Origin: Porphyrobacter sp.
GTDB taxonomy: Bacteria; Pseudomonadota; Alphaproteobacteria; Sphingomonadales; Sphingomonadaceae
DNA length: 64,000 nt
Reading direction: 5' to 3'
NCBI GenBank assembly: GCA_017744315.1
Contig: JAGIBN010000001.1
Location: forward strand, 1 to 64,000
Shown here: in pieces, positions 53,120-63,200 of the stretch
Layout: every line of letters starts with the position of its first letter
Position numbering within the stretch: position 1 is the stretch's first letter
Notes under the pieces: model-generated
What the model was told of the DNA's origin: nothing
Seen by the model: the letters and a program-made list of their open reading frames with translations, nothing else
Databases searched by the model: none
Made by a program: the position numbers and the translations under genes

Positions 53120-54808
53120 CTACCGACCCGGCCCATCCGCCTCGCGGCGCTCCTCCGGGCTGGCGTCGTAGACCTTTTCCCCGCCGATCCACGTCTGGAG
53201 CACCCGCACATTCCGCAAGTCGCCAGGATCCGCCGTCAGCGGATCGGTGTCCAGCACCAGGAAGTCCGCCCGCTCCCCTGCCGCCAACCGGCCGAAGCGT
53301 CCCTCGGCAAATCCAGCATAGGCCGCGCCTGCCGTATACGCCGCCAGCGCTTCCTCGCGTGTTACGCGCTGCTCCGGATGCCACCCGCCAGGCGGCTGGC
53401 CCTGCGCGTCCTCACGCGTGATTGCGGCTGCCAGCCCGACGAACGGTTCGGGCGCCTCGACCGGCGCGTCCGAGCCGAACGCCAGTGGCGCCCCGGCGTC
53501 GTGGAGCGAACGCCAGGCATAAGCTCCCGCCAGCCGATCCGGTCCCAGCCGCGCCTCTGCCATCAGGCGGTCGGAGGTCTGGTGCACCGGCTGCATCGAG
53601 GCGATCACGCCGTGCTGGCCGAAACGCGGGATGTCCACCGGATCGACCACCTGCGCATGCTCGATGCGCCAGCGGCGGTCGCCGGTGTAATCGTCGGAAA
53701 GCTCTTCGATCGCATCCAGGGCTTCGGCGTTGGCCGCGTCGCCGATCGCATGGATCGCCACCTGGTATCCGTCCATCGCTGCGCGGCTCATGTTGTTGCG
53801 CAGCTGGGTGCCGTTGATGACCGGCAGGCCCTTGTTGGCCGGATCGTCGGCATAAGGCGCCTTGAGCATGGCTCCGCGCGAGCCGAGCGCTCCGTCGAGG
53901 TAGAGCTTGAGGCCGTTGAGCCTCAGCTTGTCGTCATAGAGCCACTGGGTCGGGCCCGACCCGCCGATCAGCACCATGTCCGGCACGTTGCTGGCGTATG
54001 CCATGATGCGCACCCGCAGGCGCCCTTCGTCGCCTGCGCGGCGGAAGGTCATCCAATCCTCGATACTGGTGCCCATGTCGGCCACGGCGGTGACGCCGTT
54101 TTGCACGAGCAGCTCCTGGGCCTTGTGCAGCGCCACATCACGGTCGGTGGCGCGGGGCGGGGGGACCTTCTTGCCGACCAGATCCATCGCGGTGTCCACG
54201 AACACACCCGCGGGTTGCTTGCCGCCGGGCAGGCGCTCGACCCTTCCGCCGGTGGGATCAGCAGTAGTGGCGGTTATTCCGGCGACGCTGATGGCGACGC
54301 TGTTGGCCCAGCCTGCATGGCCGTCGACCCGCTCCAGCCACACAGGACGGTCGGGCACGGCGGCGTCGAGCTCGGCTGCGGTCGGGAAGCGGCCCAAGCC
54401 CCACTGCTCCTGGTTCCAGCCGCGACCGACGATCCAGGGCCGTTCGGGGTTCTCGGCGGCATAGGCGGCGATCTTGGCCTGGGCTTCGGCGAGCGAGCGG
54501 GTGTCGGAGAGATCGACTGTAAGTTGAGCGAGCCCCAGCGCCATCACATGGAGATGGGCATCGATCATGCCGGGAATGACCGTCTTCCCGCGCCCGTTCT
54601 CGCGATAGTCGATCCCCTGCGGCGGACGCTCGCCGTTGGCGATCACCTGCGCGACGCGGCCGTGATCGTCGATCACCATGGCTGAGAAGTGCGTCACCTT
54701 GCCGTCGCGGTCGACCGAGATGCCGTTGATGTTGTCGATCAGCGTGTCGGCCAGGGCAGCAGCGGGAAGGGCGGCCAGCGCGACGGCCGCAAGCAGGCGA
54801 GCGATCAT
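53120..54808 (-). CDS. Periplasmic amidohydrolase (YtcJ-like)
   Basis: 562-aa metal-dependent hydrolase. Signal peptide (IARLLAAVALAALPAAALAD). GMIDAHLHVMALG (HxH) near 78; VGRGWNQEQWG typical of YtcJ amidohydrolases; metal ligands later in YQVAIHAIGDAANAEALDAI and WRIEHAQVVDP; GSDAPVEAPEPF holds the last Asp. Substrate unknown. Its start overlaps the upstream dehydrogenase stop (ATGA). Confidence 0.9.
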   Translation of the reverse strand: MIARLLAAVALAALPAAALADTLIDNINGISVDRDGKVTHFSAMVIDDHGRVAQVIANGERPPQGIDYRENGRGKTVIPGMIDAHLHVMALGLAQLTVDLSDTRSLAEAQAKIAAYAAENPERPWIVGRGWNQEQWGLGRFPTAAELDAAVPDRPVWLERVDGHAGWANSVAISVAGITATTADPTGGRVERLPGGKQPAGVFVDTAMDLVGKKVPPPRATDRDVALHKAQELLVQNGVTAVADMGTSIEDWMTFRRAGDEGRLRVRIMAYASNVPDMVLIGGSGPTQWLYDDKLRLNGLKLYLDGALGSRGAMLKAPYADDPANKGLPVINGTQLRNNMSRAAMDGYQVAIHAIGDAANAEALDAIEELSDDYTGDRRWRIEHAQVVDPVDIPRFGQHGVIASMQPVHQTSDRLMAEARLGPDRLAGAYAWRSLHDAGAPLAFGSDAPVEAPEPFVGLAAAITREDAQGQPPGGWHPEQRVTREEALAAYTAGAAYAGFAEGRFGRLAAGERADFLVLDTDPLTADPGDLRNVRVLQTWIGGEKVYDASPEERREADGPGR

Positions 54809-55704
54809 GCCTTGGCTTTCGGCAAGTGCCGTACCAGCGCGCTGGTATCCTGCCGGCCGCCGCCCATCGCCTGAACCTCGGCATAGAAGCGATCGACTTG
54901 CGCGGTCACCGGCAGGTCCTGCCCGTGCGCCTCGGCCTCGGCCAGTGCTATGGCGAGGTCCTTGCGCATCCAGTCGATGGCGAAACCGAAGTCGAACTCG
55001 TCCTTCGCCATCGTCGGCCAGCGGTTGACCATCTGCCAGCTCTGCGCCGCGCCGCCGGAGACGGCTTCGAGCACCTTGTCCAGATCGAGCCCCGCGGCCT
55101 GGGCGAAGCGCAGTCCTTCGGAAAGTCCGCCGAGCACCCCGGCGATGCAGATCTGGTTGACCGCCTTGGCCGCCTGGCCCGCGCCAGCCTCACCGATGTG
55201 CACGATACGGGCGGCGTAGCTTTCGAGGACAGGCTGGGCGGCCGACATCGCTTCAGCCGAACCGCCGCACATGATCGAGAGCTTGCCACTCTCGGCCCCC
55301 GCCTGTCCGCCCGACACCGGCGCGTCGAGCGCGAGCACGCCGCGCTCCTCGGCCGCAGCGGCGATCCGCCGGGCCATCGCCGGAGAGACGGTGGTGTGAT
55401 CGACGAACAGTGTTCCGGCTGTCATCGCAGCAAGCACGCCGTGTTCTCCCAGCACGACTTCAGCCAGGTCGTTGTCGTTGCCGACACAGGTGAGCACAAC
55501 GTCCTGACCGGTCGCGGCCTCAGCGGGAGTGAGCGCTAGATCGACCTCAAGGCCCTCTGCCCGATGCTGCTCCACCCAAGCCTGCGCCCGCGCCGTGGTG
55601 CGGTTGTAGACGGTAACCTTGTGGCCTGCCCGTGCGAGGTGCCCGGCCATCGGTGCGCCCATGACGCCAAGGCCCAGGAAAGCGATGCGCTTGCTCTTAG
55701 TCAT
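54805..55704 (-). CDS. NAD(P)-dependent beta-hydroxyacid dehydrogenase family protein
   Basis: 299 aa of the 3-hydroxyisobutyrate/6-phosphogluconate dehydrogenase-like family. Cofactor motif IAFLGLGVMGAPMAGHLARA; substrate motif LDAPVSGGQAGAESGKLSIM near 120; catalytic Lys in GAGQAAKAVNQICIAG near 170. ATG 55704 was chosen over an upstream in-frame start because it aligns with the fold start. Coupled to the amidohydrolase. Confidence 0.9.
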   Translation of the reverse strand: MTKSKRIAFLGLGVMGAPMAGHLARAGHKVTVYNRTTARAQAWVEQHRAEGLEVDLALTPAEAATGQDVVLTCVGNDNDLAEVVLGEHGVLAAMTAGTLFVDHTTVSPAMARRIAAAAEERGVLALDAPVSGGQAGAESGKLSIMCGGSAEAMSAAQPVLESYAARIVHIGEAGAGQAAKAVNQICIAGVLGGLSEGLRFAQAAGLDLDKVLEAVSGGAAQSWQMVNRWPTMAKDEFDFGFAIDWMRKDLAIALAEAEAHGQDLPVTAQVDRFYAEVQAMGGGRQDTSALVRHLPKAKA

Positions 55705-55796
55705 GGCCGCCCAAGTGCCGACTTCGCAGGCGCAAAGCAATCTTTGCCGCGGGTGGCGTTTCCAAGGGGCCGAAATTCGGTTAGTGCCCGCCGCCT

Positions 55797-57032
55797 ATGA
55801 CTGGGACGGAAACTCTCGAGGCCAGCCTCGATATCGCCGATGTACGCGCCGCCGCTGAGCGGATCGCTGGAGCTGTCGTGCGCACGCCGACGATGCACAG
55901 CAAGACCCTGTCGAAGATTACCGGCGCCGAGATCTGGCTGAAGTTCGAAAACCAGCAGTTCACCGCCGCCTACAAGGAACGCGGTGCGCTCAACGCGCTG
56001 CTGCTGATGGATCCGGCGCAGCGCGCGCGTGGCGTGATCGCCGCCTCGGCGGGCAATCACTCGCAGGGCCTGTCCTACCACGGCACCCGTCTCGGCGTGC
56101 CGGTGACGATCGTCATGCCGCGCACCACGCCGACAGTGAAGGTCATGCAGACCGAGAGCGTCGGCGGCAAAGTCGTGCTCGAAGGCGAGACGTTCGACGA
56201 AGCCAACGCTTACGCCCGCAGCATGGAAAAGCAGCTCGGCCTGACTTTCGTCCATCCGTTCGACGAACCGAACGTGGCGGCCGGGCAGGGCACCGTGGCG
56301 CTCGAGCTGCTCCAAGACGCGCCCGAGATCGAAACCCTGGTGGTGCCGATCGGCGGCGGCGGGCTGATCTCCGGCATGGGCACGGTCGCCAAGGCGCAAG
56401 TGCCGCCGGTCGAGGTGATCGGCGTCCAGGCCGAACTCTACCCTTCGGCCTACAACCGCTTCAGGGGCGAAGAGCTCGAATGTGGCGGTGACACACTGGC
56501 CGAAGGCATCGCGGTCAAGGAACCGGGCGTCTTCACTTCGCGGATCATCGACAAGGTCGTGGACGACATCGTCCTCGTGAAGGAGTCCGACCTGGAGCAG
56601 GCCGTTGCGCTATTGCTGCAGATCGAAAAGACCGTGGTCGAAGGTGCCGGCGCTGCCGGCCTCGCCGCGGTGCTCGCGCATCGGGAGCGGTTCGCCGGCA
56701 AGAAGGTCGGCCTGATCCTGTGCGGTGGTAACATCGACACGCGCCTGCTCGCCAACGTGCTGCTGCGCGATCTCGCGCGGGCGGGCCGCCTGGCTCGGCT
56801 GCGGATTTCGCTGCAGGATCGGCCGGGTGCGCTGCTCAAGGTGATGCAGGAATTCGACGCGCATCACGTTAACATTCTCGAGATTTACCACCAGCGGATC
56901 TTTACCAATCTGCCGGCCAAGGGTCTCGTCACCGACATCGAATGCGAGGCCCGCGATCGCGAGCAGCTCGACAAGCTGGTCGGTGCGTTACAGGCGCGCG
57001 GGTATTCCGTTAGTCACGTCGAACTGAACTGA
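55797..57032 (+). CDS. ilvA: Threonine ammonia-lyase
   Basis: PLP enzyme converting threonine to 2-oxobutanoate for isoleucine synthesis. PLP Lys in [14 protein letters not shown] near 60; phosphate-binding loop [16 protein letters not shown] near 190; C-terminal single ACT domain (about 330-411, [18 protein letters not shown]) rather than the two of E. coli IlvA, as in shorter IlvA/TdcB-type enzymes. 411 aa. Confidence 0.92.
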   Translation: MTGTETLEASLDIADVRAAAERIAGAVVRTPTMHSKTLSKITGAEIWLKFENQQFTAAYKERGALNALLLMDPAQRARGVIAASAGNHSQGLSYHGTRLGVPVTIVMPRTTPTVKVMQTESVGGKVVLEGETFDEANAYARSMEKQLGLTFVHPFDEPNVAAGQGTVALELLQDAPEIETLVVPIGGGGLISGMGTVAKAQVPPVEVIGVQAELYPSAYNRFRGEELECGGDTLAEGIAVKEPGVFTSRIIDKVVDDIVLVKESDLEQAVALLLQIEKTVVEGAGAAGLAAVLAHRERFAGKKVGLILCGGNIDTRLLANVLLRDLARAGRLARLRISLQDRPGALLKVMQEFDAHHVNILEIYHQRIFTNLPAKGLVTDIECEARDREQLDKLVGALQARGYSVSHVELN

Positions 57033-57192
57033 CCCAAATCGGGGCGGGGAGCCCGGCAAACGGGGGAGCTGGACACATTTGTCCTGCATTCCACCGAATT
57101 TTGTGGTTAATGGTCTTCCTTGCGAATCCGTTGCAGATCATAATCGCTGCAACCAACCGCAACCCTTTGCTTGGAAGAGGACCGCGTCTGCC

Positions 57193-58044
57193 GTGACGGC
57201 CCCAGTTCGCTTTCCCAGGTTTTTTGTCACGAGCCCTGCGCCGTGCCCGTACCTGCCCGGAAAGACCGAGCGGAAGGTCTTCACAGAGCTCAAGGGTCCG
57301 CACGCCGAAGCGCTCAACGATGCGCTTGGCCGCATCGGCTTCCGCCGCAGCCAGACCGTCGCTTATCGGCCAAGCTGCCTCGACTGCCAGGCTTGCGTGT
57401 CGGTTCGCGTGGTGGCGCAGGAGTTCGAACCGGCGAGCGCGCAACGCCGCAACATGCGCGTCAACGATGACCTGATCATCACCGAATGCCGTCCCTGGGC
57501 GACTTCCGAACAGTTCGAATTGCTGCAGCGTTACCTCGCCAGCCGTCACCCAGGCGGTGGCATGGCGACGATGGATGAAGTCGATTACGCCGACATGGTG
57601 GAACATACCGCCGTCTCCAGCTTTATCGTTGAATATAGGGAACCTTCGCCGGACGGAGGGCAGGGTCGCTTGATCGGCGCATGCCTCACGGATCGGCAGG
57701 GAGACGGGTTGTCGATGATCTATAGCTTCTACGACCCGGAGCATGAGGTACGGACGGGGCTTGGGAACTACATCATCCTCGATCACATCAGGCGCGCGAA
57801 GGAAGAAGGGCTCGCATACGTGTACCTCGGCTATTGGGTCGAAGGCTCGCAGCGGATGCAGTACAAGATCCGCTACCGCCCGCTCGAGCGCCTTGGCCCG
57901 GCCGGCTGGCTGCGTTTCTCCGAAAGCGAACAATCAGCTCTCATCGACGCTGTCGCCACATCACGGCGCGAAGATGCCGAATGTGTGGAGGGCGGCAGCA
58001 AGGATGGTACGCCTGGCGGCCAGGACCAGTACAAGCTCGCATAA
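57193..58044 (+). CDS. bpt: Aspartate/glutamate leucyltransferase (Bpt/Ate family)
   Basis: Transfers Leu (or Arg) from aminoacyl-tRNA to N-terminal Asp/Glu, feeding the N-degron pathway. Cys motif [16 protein letters not shown] near 60; [20 protein letters not shown] and [20 protein letters not shown] in the catalytic half. 283 aa. GTG 57193 has AGAGGA upstream; the 38 residues before it in the open frame look non-coding. Overlaps tamA by about 40 nt. Confidence 0.93.
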   Translation: MTAPVRFPRFFVTSPAPCPYLPGKTERKVFTELKGPHAEALNDALGRIGFRRSQTVAYRPSCLDCQACVSVRVVAQEFEPASAQRRNMRVNDDLIITECRPWATSEQFELLQRYLASRHPGGGMATMDEVDYADMVEHTAVSSFIVEYREPSPDGGQGRLIGACLTDRQGDGLSMIYSFYDPEHEVRTGLGNYIILDHIRRAKEEGLAYVYLGYWVEGSQRMQYKIRYRPLERLGPAGWLRFSESEQSALIDAVATSRREDAECVEGGSKDGTPGGQDQYKLA

Positions 58045-60202
58045 CGAAGGCAGCGCCCTTCGCCGGGTGCTGACCGGCCTTGCTGCATCGGCATCGCTGA
58101 TCTGCTCGCCGGTCCTGGCCCAGAACGCCACGACCAGCCGCGAACTCCAGGACCTGATCCCGGACGAGGCCGTCGCCAATCCCGAGGCTTGGGCGCAGCA
58201 AGGCGTTCCGCCGGACGAGACTGTCGTCGAGGAAGGGCCCGAGCTCCAGGCCGACTCCCCGCTCGCCGAAATGCCGCTGGTCGACGTGCCCTGGCCGGAC
58301 GAAGCGGAGCCGGTCGAGATCGCGCCGCTCGAGCCCGAAGAAGACATCCAGTTCGCCGACTTCTCCGACCTGCTGCCCGACCTCAACAAGGACGGCACGC
58401 AGGTGGCCATGGGGCTGGAGGAGCGTATCTCTTCCGAAGTGGTCCTGGTGTTCCCCGCCGATCCGATGCTGTTCCCAGAGCGCAAGGAGTTCGTCGAACG
58501 GTTCGATGCGCTGTCGACGATCGAGCGGCTCGACGATGACAACAACGTCGGCCGCCTCGCCGCGCAGGCCCGCGAAGACGAGGCACTGCTGAACCGCCTG
58601 CTGCGGATTTACGGATACTACGACGCCATCGTGCTGCGATCGATCGGCGACATCCAGCCCGGCGAGGAAAAGGCGGACAGCCGGCCCACGGTTCGCTTCG
58701 AGATCGCGCCTGGCACGCAGTACCGCGTAGGCACAGTTGACCTTGGCGACCTGGCCCAGGCCGGCGTCGACTACCCGATGCTGCGCAAAACCTTCGAGGT
58801 CACGACCGGCGATCCGCTGTTGTCGGACAAGATCGTCGAAGAACGCTTCGACCTCGACGAAGCCCTGGGCGAGGGCGGCTATCCGTTCGCGGCGATCAAG
58901 GATCCGGAACTGCTGGTCGACCACGCGCGGTCCGAGGGCGATCTTACGATGCTGGTGACGCCAGGCGGCAAGTATCGCTTCGGCACGGTCACCAGCAACG
59001 TGCCCAGGCTCATGTCGGGCAAGCACCTGGCGGACATTGCCCGCTTCGATCCGGGCGACACCTACCAGCGCAGCCTGGAGCTCGACTTGCGCCGCGCGAT
59101 CCTGGCGACGGGCCTCGTCGGCAGCGTCACCCTGACGCCGGTCGAAACCGTCGCTCCGGCCAACGGCGAACCCGGCACCGTGGACATCGCGGTCGACATG
59201 ACTCCGGCCAAGTTGCGCACGATCTCCGGGCGGATCGGCTACGGCAGCGGCGAAGGGTTCAAGGTCGAAGGTGCGTGGGAGCATCGTAACCTGTTCCCGC
59301 CCGAAGGCATGCTGCGGGTGCGCGGCATCCTGGGCACGCGCGAACAGTTCGGCGGCATCACCTTCCGCAAGAACAACTTCGGCGGACGCGACCGCATCCT
59401 GACCGTCGATGCCTATGCCAGCACGCAGGACTACGACGCCTACGAAGCCGAGACGGTGTCGCTGATCGGGACTTTCGAACGCATCAGCACGCTGCTGTTC
59501 CAGAAGCCGTTCAGCTACTCCGCCGGTCTCGAACTCGTCGCGACCCGAGAGCAGGAGAAGGACGCGGAAGGCAACCTCGCGCCGCCGGAAACCTTCTTCA
59601 TCGCGGCTGTCCCGCTGTTCGCCCAGTTCGACGCTTCGGACGATTTGCTCGATCCGCGGAAGGGCTATCGCGTCGGCGTGAGAATGTCGCCGGAAGCCTC
59701 GCGCACCAATGGCGTGGAGAGCTTCTACCTGCGCGGTCAGCTTGACGCGACTTACTACCTGCAGACCAGCGAGAACCTGGTGCTCGCTGGCCGCTTGCGC
59801 GTGGCCAGCATTCCGGGCGCTCCGCTCTCGGCCATCGCGCCGTCGCGGCGGCTCTATGCCGGTGGCGGCGGATCGGTGCGCGGCTACGACTATCGCGGCA
59901 TCGGCCCGCGCAACAGCGAGGGCGATCCGAGCGGCGGCCGTTCGCTGCTCGAACTGTCGGCCGAAGCGCGCATCCAGACCGGCCTGTTCAACGGGGCGCT
60001 CGGCGTGGTGCCCTTCATCGACGCAGGCACTGTGGGCGAAGACTCGGTCCCGAGCTTTGACGAGATCAAGGTCGGTGCCGGTATCGGCGTGCGCTACAAC
60101 ACCGGCTTCGGCCCACTGCGCATCGACGTTGCCACCCCGCTCAACCCGGGGCCGAACGATGGCTGGATCGGCGTCTATGTGGCGCTGGGGCAGGCGTTCT
60201 GA
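58004..60202 (+). CDS. tamA: TamA-type outer-membrane assembly factor (BamA superfamily)
   Basis: About 732 aa. A signal peptide ([16 protein letters not shown]) and an acidic, Pro-rich region (to about 130) precede POTRA domains (about 130-370) and a C-terminal 16-strand beta-barrel ([20 protein letters not shown], ending YVALGQAF with terminal Phe). ATG 58004 with GGAGG upstream was chosen; ATG 57974 is the alternative. Coupled to tamB (TGATG-type overlap); together they move beta-barrel proteins or phospholipids across the envelope. Confidence 0.9.
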   Translation: MVRLAARTSTSSHNEGSALRRVLTGLAASASLICSPVLAQNATTSRELQDLIPDEAVANPEAWAQQGVPPDETVVEEGPELQADSPLAEMPLVDVPWPDEAEPVEIAPLEPEEDIQFADFSDLLPDLNKDGTQVAMGLEERISSEVVLVFPADPMLFPERKEFVERFDALSTIERLDDDNNVGRLAAQAREDEALLNRLLRIYGYYDAIVLRSIGDIQPGEEKADSRPTVRFEIAPGTQYRVGTVDLGDLAQAGVDYPMLRKTFEVTTGDPLLSDKIVEERFDLDEALGEGGYPFAAIKDPELLVDHARSEGDLTMLVTPGGKYRFGTVTSNVPRLMSGKHLADIARFDPGDTYQRSLELDLRRAILATGLVGSVTLTPVETVAPANGEPGTVDIAVDMTPAKLRTISGRIGYGSGEGFKVEGAWEHRNLFPPEGMLRVRGILGTREQFGGITFRKNNFGGRDRILTVDAYASTQDYDAYEAETVSLIGTFERISTLLFQKPFSYSAGLELVATREQEKDAEGNLAPPETFFIAAVPLFAQFDASDDLLDPRKGYRVGVRMSPEASRTNGVESFYLRGQLDATYYLQTSENLVLAGRLRVASIPGAPLSAIAPSRRLYAGGGGSVRGYDYRGIGPRNSEGDPSGGRSLLELSAEARIQTGLFNGALGVVPFIDAGTVGEDSVPSFDEIKVGAGIGVRYNTGFGPLRIDVATPLNPGPNDGWIGVYVALGQAF

Positions 60203-63200
60203 TGGGCGACGAGCCGATCCTTCCCGAAGAAGCAGCCGAACCCGTAGCGGCACCCGCGCGGCGCAGGCACTGGTTCGTCCGGCTGGCGCGCTGGCTGTTT
60301 GGCGGCGTCATGGTGCTGCTGCTGTTGCTAGCGGTCGCCATCGCCTGGCTTCACACTGGCTCGGGCCGGCAGTTCATCGTCGACCGCCTCTCGCGCGTGG
60401 CTCCGGCCTCGGGGCTCAGGATCGAGGTCGGGCGAATAGAAGGATCGGTGTTGTGGAGCTCCACGCTCTATGACGTGAAGTTCCGCGATTCCAACGGCAC
60501 CCTGTTCCTTCAGGTGCCCGAGGTCGATCTCAACTGGCGCCCGCACCGCTTCCTGTTCAGCGGGCTCGACGTACGTCATCTCGTGCTTCACCGGGGCACG
60601 CTCTACGCGGTGCCCAAGCTGCTGCCGGGCGATCCCGATGCGCCGATCCTGCCCAACTTCAACATTCGCGTCGATCGCTTCGTCATCGATGACCTCAAGG
60701 TGGCCGAAGGGCTCATGGGGGAAGAGCGAACCGTCGATTTTCGCGCCAAGGCCGACATCCGCGATGGGCGGGTCCTGCTCGATTCCGACGGCGAGTTCGG
60801 CGGCGGTGACAAGTTCAAGCTGCTCGTCGACGCAGAGCCCGACGGCAATCGGTTCGATCTCGATCTCGACTATCGCGCGCCTGCGGGCGGTCTGCTCGCA
60901 ACCTTGGTCGGAGCCCAAGAGGATGTGCGGGCCCGGATAGTCGGGGACGGCACCTGGAAGGCGTGGACCGGCGCGTTCGTGGTCAACCACGGCGGCGACA
61001 TCATCACCGCGCTCCGCATTCACAACCGCGGCGGCCAGTACAAGGTGGTCGGCCAGGCGAGGCCGGGCGGCTTCGTTACCGGATTGCCGGCAGCGGCGCT
61101 GGGCGATGTGGTCTCGCTCGCCGCAGTCGGTTCGCTCGAGAACAGCGTGCTCGACGGCAGCGTGGCCTTGCGCGGCCGGGGCGTGAGTGCCGACGGCGTG
61201 GGCGCGATCGATCTCGGCGAGAACGAGTTCAGGCAGTTCAAGCTGAGCGCAGCGCTGCTGGACTCGCAGCTATTCGGCCCTGGCCTCACGCTTGACGATG
61301 CGACGATGGTCGCGACTTTCGATGGCCCCTTCCGGCCGCTGACCGCGCCGATCGAGTTGCGCGTGGGCAAGATGGACGTGGGCGGAACGGTGTTCACCGG
61401 ACTCGTCCAGAACGGCATCGTGGCTTACGACGGCACCCGCTGGATCCTGCCGCTAGACGCTTCGGTCCAGCGGATCACCAGCGGCAACGCGATGATCGAC
61501 CCCAAGCTGGTCAACGGTACCCTGCGCGGAACGGTGACTTTGGCGGGAAGCGACCTCAGGTCCGACAACCTCGCGCTGCGCTTCCCCGGCCTGTCGGCGG
61601 ACCTCACTCTGCGCGGCGACACGGCTCGCGGCGGTTATGCGCTAGCGGGGCCGGTAGAGGCGCGCGGGATCACGCTGCAGAACCTTGGCACTGTCGATGC
61701 CGGGGCGCAGATCCGCTTCTCCATCGGCAACGGCGTCCCCTGGCGGCTGGCGGCGAACTTTATCGGGCGCATGCCGCGCGTCACCAACGCCACGCTGGCG
61801 AACATCGCGGGCACCAACATCCGCTTCAACGGCGGAGTCCAGCTGGGCGCTGGCCGACCGATCGACTTCAGTCGCACCACGCTGACGGCGAGCAAGCTCA
61901 CCCTGACACTCGACGGGCGAGTAGAGCAGGGCCGCACGACCTTGGCCGGCAGCGGCAGGCACGTCGAGTATGGACCCTTCACCGTTGAGGCGCGGCTCGA
62001 AGGCGACGGCCCGCACGCGACGCTGGTCTTCGCCAGCCCATTCCCGCCCGCCGGACTGAAGGACGTCCGGGTGGCACTGTCGCCAACGCCCAACGGCTTC
62101 CGCATCGAAACCGAAGGGCAATCGACTCTCGGCGCCTTTGACGGCTTGCTCACCCTGACGATGCCGGCACGCGGTCCCACGCAGATCGGGATCGAGCACT
62201 TCACCGTCGCCCAGACCACCTTGGCGGGCACGCTCGCGCTCGGCACCGGCGGCGTGGCTGGCGATCTGACCCTGATGGGCGGCGGGCTCGACGGGACTTT
62301 GGCCCTGGCTCCGCGCAATGGCGGGCAGGGCTTCGACGTCAATCTCGTGGCCAACAACGCGTCCTTCTCCGGCGCGACGCCGCTCTCGATCAATCAGGCG
62401 AACATCCAGGCGAGCGGCGTGATTGGGGAGGGTGGCTGGACCGTCAACGGCAACTTGCGCGCGGCGGGGATCAGCTACGGCACGCTCTTCATTGGCAGGC
62501 TTGGCGCCAGGGCAGAGATCGTCAACGGCCAGGGCCAGTTCGATGCCGCCATCACCGGCCGCAGAGAACGTCGCTTCGACCTGCAACTGACGGGGAGCGT
62601 CTCGCCCGAGCGGATCATGGTGGCGGCCCGCGGCAACTACGCCGGACGGGACATCATCATGCCGCGCCGGGCGGTGCTGATCGCCTCGCGCGATGGCGGC
62701 TGGGACCTGCAACAGACCCAACTATCCTTCGGGCGCGGCTTCGCCATCGTCGAAGGGCACTTCGGCGGGACCGAGCCGATGCATGGCAGACTGGCCGTCG
62801 CCGACATGCCGCTCTCGGCACTCGACGTGGCGGGCACCGAACTGGGCCTTGGCGGGACGGCGTCGGGCATCATCGACTTCGGCAGCGGCCCGAACGGCGT
62901 GCCGGTCGGCGAGATGCGGGTCATGGTCGACAACCTCTCGCGCTCGGGCCTGGTGCTGTCCTCCCGCCCGATCGACCTGGCGCTGGTCGCTCGCCTATCT
63001 CCGACTCTGCTGCAGGCGCGGGCGGTCGTGAAGGAAGACGGACAGACGCGCGGCAGGCTGCAAGGGCGCATCGCCAACCTGCCCGAAGAGGGAAGCCTGA
63101 ACGAGAGGCTCTACAACGGCGATCTGTTCGCCCAGCTGCGTTATGACGGACCCGCCGACGCGCTCTGGCGCCTGTCGACGATCGAACTGCTCGATCTTAC

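Noticed and set aside
53378-54685. 435-codon plus-strand frame
   Set aside because: Antisense to the amidohydrolase, which has a signal peptide and metal-binding motifs.
57941-60253. 770-codon minus-strand frame
   Set aside because: Antisense to tamA; no domain pattern, biased composition.
61642-62721. Long minus-strand frames opposite tamB
   Set aside because: tamB is open for the whole 3.8 kb and has an N-terminal TM helix; these are shadows.
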